Shown one piece after another: positions 38,533 through 49,800 of a stretch of DNA of 64,000 nucleotides. Made by a program: the position numbers and the translations under genes. How positions within the stretch are numbered: position 1 is the first letter of the stretch; every line of letters starts with the position of its first letter. The DNA is taken from contig OW285189.1 in the NCBI GenBank assembly GCA_935421135.1, positions 5,291,072 through 5,355,071 of the forward strand. The letters run 5' to 3'. The notes under the pieces are model-generated. The model was not told where the DNA came from, ran no database searches, and was given only the letters and a program-made list of their open reading frames with translations. This DNA is from Bugulina stolonifera (Eukaryota; Bryozoa; Gymnolaemata; Cheilostomatida; Bugulidae).

Positions 38533-39340
38533 CTAAACAAAACAGAAAGAGAAATTCGGCCTACACAATAAACTCCTCCAATAGAAATAAAACAGAATAG
38601 ACAAAGCTATAATTGTGACATTACATCTATACACCTACATGCAGTACTCATGTACATGTAGGTAATACATGTAACAGGGATGTTGTTGTGCCCAGCGTCA
38701 GACACATACCATACAAACAGTGACATTTCACTATTGCCTTACCTTGTTGTACCTTGAATGCATTGAAGTGTGATTTTTATATGTTGTATTGGCATTTGTA
38801 ACGATTGTATGCTTATCTTTCATCACTCTTACTGATGCCTGTGGTGATTGCACTTACATTGTATGTATTGTGCTAGTTTATCCCTTTGTAAACTGTCCTT
38901 TTTGATTAATATGTAACATTGCCTTTTCACACTACGATCCGAGACCATTTTGTACGACTTGTAACTCGGATCCCTTTCGGCCCGAGACCAACCTTTAGTA
39001 TTTATTAACCTTTTGACCTCAGTCTGTAACAATTTTGCATTCTTACTTCAGTTGTCTATAAGCTATTGTTCAATCAAGTTATCTTACTAACTGAACTATA
39101 CAGTCTCTTACTGCTAACAGTAGGATATCAGGTACTCTCCCGTGGCTTTGGGTCTTCCCAAATACAGTCTCATGGATGCTATCAGGACCCAGCACTCCAA
39201 CCCCTCCATACAACAGTACATGTAGGTGCCGCTTCTGCTAGTCCAGCCTAGCTATAGAAGTCACACGACTTCTACACAATTTCTGCATGACTACTCACAC
39301 CTCTGCAAAAATCCAAGGGTTTAGTGACCAATACACGGGT
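38533..39340. other. Region upstream of the Roco-caspase gene
   Basis: The first coding exon appears to begin after an acceptor at 38533-38535, so a 5' UTR exon or further coding exon may lie here. I could not define a promoter. Short open frames have no protein-like features. Confidence 0.35.
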
Positions 39341-41064
39341 GTCGGGGCTTAAGGTGGTCCAAGGACAAGACGGTCAATACGGATGAATGAGAGAGGAAGC
39401 CCCAAGAAATGTGAATTGTTCAGTGTGTGGGAAATTGATAAGTCACTACTACTCTGTGGCAGGGTGGCTCAGACCTGCTTGCAGCTATTTGAAGCGTCAA
39501 ACGAATAGAATTGGGTGGGGGCATTCCAGGACATGCGAAGGTGCTGTTTGAAGAAGTTATAAGCAAGGTATCCCACCATGACCCAGTGATTGGTACTTGA
39601 AGTGTAAAAGGTGCTTCAGAGTGTTGTGTGGAGTGATAGAAGTAGTTTGACTGTCAGATGCTGTTTGAAAGTTGAAGGTAGTATTGTGGAAGAAGTGACG
39701 TGGCTTAGAAAGAGTGATGGGTCACACATTAATGTAGCAGACTTAACAGCTATAACTAAAGGTTTGAATATGGCATTACATTGTGGTACAGCTGGACCGC
39801 GAAATTTTACTGAAAAGTAGTGTCTATTGTTGGGTTCAGTAGATATTAGAGAATAGCAAGAGACCAAAGGTCAGTGACCTCAGTGAGATGGTAATAAGCC
39901 GTTGACTGGAAATAATTTGTGAACTGATTAAAGAGTATGGCACACACATGACTATTCTGCTGGTGCCTTCTGCATCAAACAAGGCAGATGTGCTAACTTG
40001 AGCTCTGCAAAGATGGCTCCAGAGTTAGTGCCTGGCAATGATCATGCCATGTAACAAAATGAAAGATGAGATGCAGTAAATGCATGCCAAGCATCACCTG
40101 GGAGTGAAGAGAACCTCATACCTGTCTTGGAAAGTGTATGGAGATGACGCAAAGGAAGTTATTGTGCAGCAAGTGGTGGGTTCCTACAATATATGTCGGA
40201 GCATGGACCCTGACCTGGTCAAGTAGAACCAGGGGCAGTTGTCTGTAGACAATGTTTAGTAACGGTTGGCAATGAATATAGCACATGTCAACAAACGGCC
40301 ATCTATGACCTTGATTGACCGTGGACCAAGTAGATTTGCAATCTGTAGAGGCTTGTTAAATGAAACTGCTGGTGCTGTGGCTAACGAGCTGAGACAGATA
40401 TTTCTAGAGCGAGGGATTCCTGATGAAGTCCTCTGTGACAATTATGGTCAATGCTTCAGAAGCTGTGAGACAACCAGGTTTCTTGAAAAGTGGAAGTTAC
40501 ACAAAGGTTTTGTTGTGTGTATAGGCAATCAGGAAACGGCATCATAGAGAGAAACTACCACAGAATCAAGAGAATGGTAGCTCGGAATGGTGGCAAAGTA
40601 GAAGACATGCTGTACTGATACAATAACCCACTCAACTCTGAGAACAAAGTTCCTGCAAAAGCAGTGCATCAGTATGAGGCCAGATTGCCAGAAGCACCCA
40701 AGGCTACCAAGCAACCAAGAGTTCTGGGGGATGCTAACTCCAACCCTCATTAGATTGGTGATGTAGTTTTTATAAACCTAGGAACGTTAGAAGTGACACT
40801 GTGTGGAAGAAGTCAACAGTAACCAGAATAGTAGCAGATAACATGGTAGAGGTAGATGGGGCCAATCATCATGCTGCTGATGTGCAAAAAGCTGCCTTTA
40901 ACACACACCCAGTTAAAAAAATGTGTTTGAGCAGATGTTCCAGGTGTACCTGTAGAATGTGAAAGTAACAATGGTTGAGCAGCATAGTGACATTGATACT
41001 GCTGATAGTGATGTCAATGTTTATGATAGTGATAGGAGTGAGAACGGCGACTCAGGTGATGATT
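39340..41064 (+). pseudogene. Decayed retroelement pol (RNase H to integrase)
   Basis: Fragments in shifting plus-strand frames resemble retroelement polyprotein. Around 39450 a segment reads CGKLISHY, and 39700-39775 reads HINVADLTAITKGLNMAL, typical of an RNase H domain. An integrase core follows at 40290-40500, with LIDRGPSRFAI around the first catalytic Asp and GIPDEVLCDNYGQ around the second. An acidic tail ends near 41064. Stops and frameshifts interrupt it many times and no terminal repeats were found, so it is an old fossil, unrelated in detail to the Gypsy element at 46341. Confidence 0.7.
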
Positions 41065-42288
41065 AAATGCTTCCTCCAACGAGAGACGGGCAGCCATCTC
41101 ATTGGCTAGCATATTTTTATGTTGATTGATTTGGCAATGCGATCTAAAGATCAAATGGGTGTGTAGATGTAATATCACGCTTGGCTACAAGCTACCAATT
41201 GTTATATTGTAAATAATTATATTTGCAGAATCCTTAGTAGGCCTACTATTCATTGCTGTCCAGCTTGTTGTACTATGTAATATTATGTTTGTAATATTTT
41301 TGGTATTATTCATTGATGTTGTACATCCTGCATGTTCCATTAGCTCATAGTAGAGTAGGCTGTCATACACTATTATAATATAACTATGGTAACTTAGTTG
41401 TTTTTGTACTACTTGGTTGTTAATAATAATACTCTCTTGAATCAGCGTGTAGAGTGAAGAATAAAGTTACTAGAAAGTGTTAAGTGATATGAGAATAGAT
41501 AATAGACAGTTGATGATTATACTTGTATAATTATCGAAACTACAGGTTAACTTGATACCATAGAGATTCTAACTCCTCTAATATGCTCACTGTGTTGTGA
41601 CTTGTGGTACATTGCTGTCACCCATCAGTGATTGAATAGTCTTCAACTTTTCAATGCCAATGTAGTCAATACATTTATAAATATAAGACAACAGTATACT
41701 CGACATGTTGATTTCTTCACAGAGTGATTTATTGTGCTCTTGTTGTAGCCAATGGTGACCAGTAGTTAGCCAATGTAGGTATGAATATAAGTACATCAAT
41801 AGTAATTGAGTTGCCAGCTTTTATAACGCTGATTTTAGCATTACCGTCATTAACAACGAGACTTCTACCTTTTGCCCTCCCACATTAAACGTGTATCCAG
41901 TTCCAGTTCCTGTTTAGTTTACCGGCTTTTGTGCACATGTTTAATCACCATGTTGTTTATGCAATACCAACACTGATACATCATGTAGTTACATAATTCT
42001 GGTTGGTTAATGCTTGTGACCTTTTGACTTGCCATATAAGGCAGCTACAATAGCTGCCAGTCTCTTTGAATGCTTTGTGCTCTTTCGACTAAGGCCTGTT
42101 TTGTTTGATTACGTGCATTCAATATGACCCTGTGATCGACTGTGTATGTAAGGTGTGAGGTTCTGCGCACATTTGTATTTGTGTGGGAGAGTTTGAGATT
42201 GGTCCATCATCCCTATACTTATGCACCAAGTAAAAGACAAGATTTTACTAGCATACTAGCACGAGCTACTTGTTGTTTACTGGCATGA
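41065..42288. other. Intergenic AT-rich DNA
   Basis: No gene, RNA or repeat with defined ends was recognised between the pol fossil and the hAT-like element. Confidence 0.45.
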
Positions 42289-42296
42289 CCCATAGG

Positions 42297-42993
42297 CAGG
42301 GTTGGGAATCGCCAATAGCATTCGATATTCAATGGCGATTTTCGTTGGTCTATTCACCATCGATTCCACCTAATCGTTGGTTTCCAACAAAGCCATCGAA
42401 ATGCATGTATTCGTTGGTTTTATAGGGTTACAGCTGCATTCGATTGTTACTAAGCTGCTAATTGATCTGCTAGTAATGTTTAGTACAAGAAATAAATAAA
42501 AAGCCTCGTAGCTTAGTTCTTATCTTTTTAATAAAAAAATGATGATAAACTGTTTTATTTAATAATAAAATAATAGCCACTATTTGCAAGCTAGGATGAA
42601 ATGTGAGTGGCTAGCAATAAATAAGAAATAATAGCCTGGTATTTCTGGCTAAGATTTGCTACGCGTATAAATATTTGGAGGCTAAAAAGAAACATGTAGG
42701 TAGAGGAGATAACTCTGAGCTATGAGAAAATGCAAATAAAACTGGTAATATTAGGCACGTTTGTTATAACATTTTAAAGTAATAGACAAAATTAGTAAAG
42801 ACAATAAATTTCTCTATTTTTACAAAAAATTATACCCATATACATGTGCATTTTCTAGAATCGTCACCGATTGTAAAATTGATTGAAGTACAATCATTGA
42901 TTTGGTAAAGTAACAATCGAATGCTTGTATTCTTTGGTTTAATCAGCATAATCGAAAATCGAATGCAAAAGTAGATCAAAGTTCCCAACCCTG
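42297..42993. mobile_element. hAT-like MITE with perfect 8-bp duplication CCCATAGG
   Basis: It begins CAGGGTTGGGAA and ends TTCCCAACCCTG, flanked by CCCATAGG at 42289-42296 and 42994-43001. The 697-bp body is AT-rich, with subterminal 'attcgat' and 'aatcgaa' words in opposite orientation and no transposase. The precise duplication indicates a fairly young insertion. Confidence 0.93.
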
Positions 42994-43674
42994 CCCATAG
43001 GTCCGAGCTTGTTCCTTCATACTTGTAACTTCATAGATGCGACCCTATCCTAGTTGCTCTGGCTTCCGGTGCCCTGGGGGGGGGAGGGGGGGGGACTAGG
43101 AGATCAGTCCGATGCAAAATTATTTGTCCTCCCAAGAGTACCAATAATTGCTACTAAAAATCATGATAAATCATGTGCATCATTGGAAAAACATAATCAA
43201 CTTACTAAATCTATATTTAAAAGAACTACATGTAGCTGGCCATCAGCCCTGTACATTACTCAGGGTCCGGGGAGACATCGGGAGGGAGGGATGGCTCATT
43301 ATGAACCGTCCCTCTATGGGAGCTGGGCTATTATCTCTCCATGCACGAGTCATGCATAATAACAAGCCCGAGGGTCCATTACTAAAATGGTCGGCCCTAC
43401 ATAAGTTGAATGTAGATTAAAATATAATAATACACATATCATAATATACTCGGACCTCGGCACAAAATACACTACTAATTATAACATATTATACAAAAGC
43501 ACACATCACATATTATTAAGCAAAAGATAATGGTAAATCAATGTTAACCATTCTCACAGGTGGCTCGTCATCGGAATGTGTATGTATAGAGTAAAACTAT
43601 ATATATAAATTTTAGTTGTTATTAGAATTAACCATAGATATAATATAAAGGCTAGATAGGACACCCTGCATTAA

Positions 43675-44245
43675 AGGGGTTATGCCACGTGTTTTCAGGT
43701 AGCATTAAGACGCACTCAGCTATCTAGTGGCACAATAATATTGAGTGCCTAGATATTTACTATTCTAGTACTGTTAGTTATCCTATGCTTGCGGCTTCCG
43801 GGCTATATTTAGAACAACTAGACCACAACGCAATGTATAGGCATGTAGAATAATGCAATGATAGCCGCTGTATACAGTGTGGCCAAATGAAATACCGGAC
43901 CTACCAATGAAGGCAGCTAGTTATTGCCAGCAAAAGTAAAGCCCAGAAAAATTCAAAAACTTGCACAAGTTATCCTACTGCTATATTAGTAAATCCTGTG
44001 AAATCATTTGTTCAGTACTGTTCTCTTTCTATGCAAACAGCTTGAATTCAACAATTTTCTCTATATGACATAAAGCACGCAGTTGCATCTTCATAACAAA
44101 GTTGCGTTTGGATCAGCATCCAATAGTGTTAATGAGTCAAGCATGGGCAAGAGGACACAACTCTGCTTATAGTAGCACAAATGCAATAAACCTAAGTAAG
44201 AGATGCTGCTTTGAACATAGACATAAACCACATGTCATAACCCCT
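43675..44245. mobile_element. Nested element at a TTAA target
   Basis: It begins AGGGGTTATGCCACGTG and ends CATGTCATAACCCCT, with TTAA on both sides (43671-43674 and 44246-44249). The undisturbed opposite arm of the host element shows a single TTAA at the matching place. TTAA duplication is the signature of piggyBac-type transposition, though the AGGGG start differs from the usual CCC start. No transposase was seen. Confidence 0.8.
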
Positions 44246-44344
44246 TTAATGCTCCAATGTCTTATTAATTGTTGGGAAAATCAACAACGTAATGTAATCT
44301 AACCATGGTACTGCAGCCGTTCAATGATGGCTCACACTATATAT

Positions 44345-45016
44345 CATGGCCGTAACTATCTAGGCGGCTCAGGCGGCCCCAGCCGCCTGAACTTTTTGTT
44401 AAAAGAAGAAAATCTTTTTTCATTTTAGTAATTCACTCAATTTGTTAGCTATACAGTGACAATTATACTAATCTCATCTGTAAGATAGGATCACTGCATC
44501 TGTAATTCTGTATTCAACAATAGGAAATGCCCTAAGATTGCATGCACAGTGTTCCCACCCATCTCATTTGTTCCACTTCGAACACTGTTCTTCAGGGTTT
44601 GCGAACCCTAGAATACCACTCTCCATCTCTATCCATCAACTAAATTTGCACTATTTCCCCTCTTATTAATGTGTGTACATTTTTAGGCCTAAGTCATGTA
44701 ATAATGTAAAGGACTACAATGGTATACGTCATGGCCAAGCCAAACAGAGAAGCACTATTTTGCAGTATACTAATTTGAAGTTTACTATTTGCAGATTACT
44801 ATGCAACATTTTGTACTTTTGTACCATCACATATAGCTCAAATATGCATGAAATATGCATCAAAATGGCTGTTTTTGTGTGAATTTTCAAAAACTTTCTT
44901 GTGGGAGGTGCCCCACCCTCCTTCTTCCCCCATCCCGCACGCACCCTCCCCACACCGCTACTGTTAGCCAGTCCAATTTTGGCCGCCTCAACTTTTTCAG
45001 GAAAGTTACCCCCCTG
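44345..45016. mobile_element. Nested hAT-like element of the family found in the kinase exon (5-bp duplication)
   Basis: The ends CATGGCCGTAAC and GTTACCCCCCTG match those of 23119-24565 apart from a few changes, and TATAT flanks both sides (44340-44344 and 45017-45021). It interrupts the left arm of the 43633-45530 element. The 672-bp interior has GC-rich words ('ggcggc' near the left end and 'gccgcctcaactttt' in opposite orientation near the right end) and no transposase. Confidence 0.85.
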
Positions 45017-45538
45017 TATATTATAATGGAATACTGCAGCATAAACTGGCCACTTTGGTTTAAATCAAACACTGCTGCCATAATACTGATGACTGATGAC
45101 GTATGCGAATAGTGCAGTACCTGATGACAGCAGGTACTATACTATTCGCAAGGACAAGGACTTTGGAAACTTATTGAAGTATACATCATGTTCACATTAG
45201 CAATTTTGAGTACTTTTAGACAGCTGATAGGCGTTCATGTGGTAATGTGCCATGTAGTCATCAATTTGCCAGGACACCAGTATTATAGCAGCAGTGTTTG
45301 ATTTAAACCAAAGTGGAGCCAGTTTATGCTGCAGTATTCCATTACAATATATAGTGTGAGCCATCATTGAATGGCTGCAGTACCATGGATAGATTACGTT
45401 ACGTTGTTGGTTTTCTCAAGGAATTCCCAAGAGTCTCTTACTCCTTGGTTTTCCCAACAATTAAATAAGACATTTGGGCATTGGAGCGTTAACACAGGGT
45501 GTCCTATCTAGTCCTTATATTATATCTATGAAATTAAC

Positions 45539-46340
45539 GCTGTTGCTAATTAGTTCTAATTTGAGCTTAGTAATGGTATCTGCTAGATCAAATATTTAAA
45601 TTAAATTTAAAATAAAAATTAGTAGTTTCAAGTACACGTTTAGGTTTAATTAAATCAGCATTCAATTTGGAATTCATTCTATTTTTTTTAGTTATTTAGT
45701 TATCAGTGTTATTATTATGCATACTAAACCATTCAGTCAGGGGCGATTATTATCATTATGATAGATTATGATTATCTTTCTTTACAACTCCTTCTTTTAA
45801 TAATAAAAAAGAAAAATGTGCATGTACATTGTATATTAAAATTCATTAACTATAATTTAATGGTTACTTACTAACAGGTGTACATTACTAAATGACACTT
45901 TTATGTAATACGAATAAGCTCCGTACAAGACAAATTTTAAATTATTATTTTACAAAAGTTCAAGTACTGTGATGGAGCTGCAGTGGCAAAACACCGGAAG
46001 CGGGATTTCCTCCGATAAGTGGCATATAATTGGACGCAGAGCCATTGAGATGGCTCTGATTGGACGAAGAAAAATATGGTTCGTCTTGATTGGTCGACTG
46101 ATGGTATGTTACTGTATTGGAATTTCCATAGTAGGCGACGGAGATTTCCAGGTTACGATGGAAAATTTCCAGGTTACGATGGGAAATTTTCAGGGTACGA
46201 TGGGAAATCCCAGAGCTTGTTGCGAGCTTCCTGTAAAAATTGAGAGGGCAACTTTAATTACAGTTTATGATTGCTAACTTGGGATGGGAGTGCACTGGCA
46301 TGGAAGAATTACCATAAGAATACATCCTCATACCTCATAG
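45539..46340. other. Non-coding DNA left of the Gypsy element
   Basis: AT-rich. Three short tandem copies of 'tttccaggttacgatggaaa' and variants lie at 46143-46210 inside a 102-codon open frame that I do not consider a gene. Confidence 0.45.
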
Positions 46341-46815
46341 TGTTATAGACATGCTCCTGAGCACTGACAAAGGACCCTTGAGGCTACTAGTTAAGGCTCA
46401 GCTAATTATATAATCCTCACTCTAGTATTATGTAATCGGTGTCTGTAGCCAATTATAGTACTTCACTACTAGCCGTTACTTTTGTGAACGGCCTTATTGT
46501 TATATATATAAACGACTTTATGCCAACGGCCTACTATTAATGTGAACGACACTGTTCGTCCTTTGTTTAGTATAAAAGCAGTTGAATACCGCTTATCTTT
46601 CTCTTTATGCTGCATGCTTTTGTGCTGTGAACATCTATCCTATTCAATACACTATTGCACACAGTAATGAAGCCAGTATTGTTTAGCCTTAGACAGTAAC
46701 AGTATCTAAAGAGCAGTTGCCTCTCAAGTGTATGCACATAGGTAGTCTCGTTGATTGCTTTGCTACGGCCGTTGGTGGTTGGTGTACACTGGGTCGCGTG
46801 TACACATCCACAACA
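46341..46815 (+). repeat. 5' LTR of the Gypsy element
   Basis: Starts TGTTATAGAC and ends CACAACA. A TATA box (TATAAAA, 46571-46577) can drive the transcript. By eye it matches the 3' LTR at all positions. Confidence 0.95.
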
Positions 46816-46868
46816 TTGGTGGCAGCGGTGGGATTGGATGAATCCCGAGCGGCTATAGCATTGTAACA

Positions 46869-49800
46869 ATGTCAAGACTGAACCTAAGGAGTGGGTGTAC
46901 GAAGAATGCGTCCGTACAGAAGGGAGACAAAGATGTCAACGGACTTGTGGCTCTAGCGGAGCGCTTGTTGCTGGTACCCCGTCCAGCAGGACAGGCCTTC
47001 ACGGCTCCCTGCTTTGACGGATCCGGTGATGTTGAGCTCTTCATTCACCAGTTCCAGGCCGTTGCATGCGCCAACGGCTGGGACCAGGCCGCCACATTTC
47101 TGCACATCCGAGCCTCCCTTAAGAAAGAAGCTCAGGAATGTGGTCATTCACCAACCACAGCAGGGATCCTAGCAGCTCTCCGGGCCAGGTACAGCGTGTC
47201 ACCCCAGGTGGCACGGATACGCCTGGGCCAGATCCAGAAAGATAATCAGACCTCGTTGCCGAAATATGCGACTGAAATACAGAGGCTGGTTGATCTGGCA
47301 TATGGGGAGCTGCCCAGGCAACATAGGATTACCCTGGCCCTGGAATTCTTCATACATACACTGGAAGACACCAGTCTTCAGAGGCACCTTCTGGCGGTAG
47401 GCGCACCAGACCTGGAGACAGCTGTACAGGCAGGTTGTGACTATTTGCAATCGGTACAGGCTGAACCTACCAGGACGGCCAGAGGTACAGCTACCTCTGC
47501 CATGAGAATGGTGGATGCCCCGTCAGAAGAGGAGATAAGAGCTAGAGAGATGGCCGTCTTGGAGGAACGGCTGGGATTGGAGAAGGGAATGCAGGCCCTT
47601 TCTCAGTTGATTACACGGCTCAACCAAGAGCTGGTCGAGCCGACAGGAAAGCCGACGAGCTGGGTTGACCACCACAAGGTGGACGACCCACAGAGTCAGG
47701 CAAAGCAGGTGCGGCGGCATTTGAGGTCGTACACTTGGGGAAAAAAGCTAACGGACCGGACCCGTCGCCATAAGGCGAACGGCCCACCGATCCAGGCTGC
47801 CCAAGTGCCACGGAGCTTCAGGCCGTCCACCGAGCTGAGAGGGGAGCCGACGAGCTGGGTTGGCCACCGCAAGGTGGACGACTCACAGAGTCAGGCAAAA
47901 CAGGTGCGGCGGCAATTGGGGTCGTTCACTTGGGGACAAAAGCAAACGGACCGGACCCGTCGCCATCAGGCGAACGGCCCACCGGTTCAGGCTGCCCAAG
48001 TGCCACGGAGCTTCAGGCCGCCCACTGAAGGAGGACAGCAGGCGGACCTCGTCGTCCATCCCAGGGTGGGTGATTGCAAGGTGCCGACTGCAGAGGCAGA
48101 ACAGAAGCGACGTCAACCGAGGCCGTCCACTTTGGGAAAAAAGCTAACGGACCGGACCCGTCGCTGCAAGGCGAACGGCCCACTGGTTCAGGCTGCCCAA
48201 GTGCCACGAAACTTCGGGCCGTCCACAGGAGTACAACAGACGGACCGAGTCGGTCACCGAAAGGTGGACGACTCTAAGGTTCCGGCTGTAAAAACAGAGC
48301 AGGAGGTAAGGCCGTCCCCGGAAGGAAGAAAGCCAACGGCCCAGACGAGTCACCGCAAGGTAGACGACTCCCGGGCTCTGGCTAAGAAGGGGACCCCTTT
48401 ACTGCCCAGGGGAAATAGAAACCCAGACCAGGCGGGCTGGCAGAGGCCGCGGCGGCACTGCTCAAAGCCAGACCCTCCCCCCACACCAACCTTTCAGACC
48501 TGGAACCCCTTCCAGGCCCTGGAAGAGTGTGAGGAAGCAGACACGGGGTCTGTTAGTACAGGGTCGTCCTTGCCCGGGTCGTCAAGGAGATACAAGAAGC
48601 AGAGACAGACGGACAAGTCTGCCAATGCTCCAGAGGGGACGACACCGGTGCAACTCAGAAATACCCAAGAGGTGGGTAAGCCATACCAACCCAGCTACTT
48701 CCTGCCCGGGAAGACGGCTGGCCAAGCCGTCCACTTTCTGGTGGACACCGGATGCACGACTAACCTTCTAAACAAGGCTGTCTATGACAGGCTACCACCT
48801 GGCATCAGAGAACGGATGGTGACGTGTGACTCCCATGGGCTCATGGCGGACGGCACCCAACTTCCCTTTTACGGAGTTATACAGCTGAAGGTCCAGGTCA
48901 GGAATGTCCAGACGGAAGGGACATTTGTGGTATGTCGCATCAATGAGGATGCAATACTAGGCATGCCCTTCCTTTCCCAACACCAATGCCAGATAGGTTT
49001 TGATAAGCCGGTGGTTACGGTGGCGGGACGGGACCTGACGTGCACCGACCGCCATGGACGGCCACTCTTGGGCCGAGTCCAGCTGGTCAGAGCTACTGTC
49101 ATCCCTCCAAATACAGAGATGGTCCTGCAGGGGCGAGTCAACCTGCAGAACCTGCCCCCACTAGGCCTAGTGGAAGCAATGGAAGGCGGACTCATGGTGG
49201 CAGCCAGCCTCAATCGGCCAGATGCCAAAGGACGGTTGTTGGTGCGCTGCATAAACCCCTCTGGCCAGCCCTTGTCACTGACGGCGGGGGTACCTCTGGG
49301 CTCCTACCTAGGGGTTGAGGAGCTGGCCGTCGAGGACGGCCAGGGACAAGATCTTGTTGCTAAACGAGCTGTCCGGCGGGTGCAGACGGAGGCCTCCGCT
49401 GCACTGGAGTCGGGTGGAGGATGCACATCACCTCTACCCGTACCCGAGCACATGCAGAAGCTATACCAAGAGGCCCTACCCCACTGCGAGGGAAAGGCCG
49501 GCGAGAGGGACCTGGCGGAGCTATTGACAGAGTATAGCTCTGTCTTTAGCACAGGAGAGCAGGACTATGGGCAGACCACACTGGTAGCGCACAGTATCCC
49601 AGTGGCAGAAGGGACCCGACCCATCAGACAGCCTCCACACCGCCTGGGGCCGGAGAAAGAGGCCGAGGCTGAACGGCAGGTTCAGCAGCTGCTAGAGAAA
49701 GGGCTTATCACCCCAGCGGAAGGTGCCTGGAGCTCTCCGGTAGTCTTGGTGCGAAAAAAGGACTCGTCTTGGAGGTTCTGTGTGGACTACCGGAGACTCA

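Larger units (their letters stand above)
43633..45530. mobile_element. Long-inverted-repeat element carrying two younger insertions
   Basis: The ends match: CATAGATATAATATAAAGG at the left and the inverse of CCTTATATTATATCTATG at the right. The flanks GAATTAAC (43625-43632) and AAATTAAC (45531-45538) agree at 7 of 8 bases. The right arm (about 45280-45530) is continuous. The matching left arm is broken into three pieces: 43633-43674, 44246-44344 and 45017-45085. Taking out the two insertions leaves an element of about 650 bp with arms of over 200 bp. Confidence 0.82.

Noticed and set aside
45969..46277. 102-codon plus-strand open frame left of the Gypsy element
   Set aside because: It is partly a short tandem repeat and has no splice or homology support.
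46567..47044. Minus-strand open frames overlapping the LTR and start of gag
   Set aside because: They lie opposite a well-supported retrotransposon and have no recognisable features.
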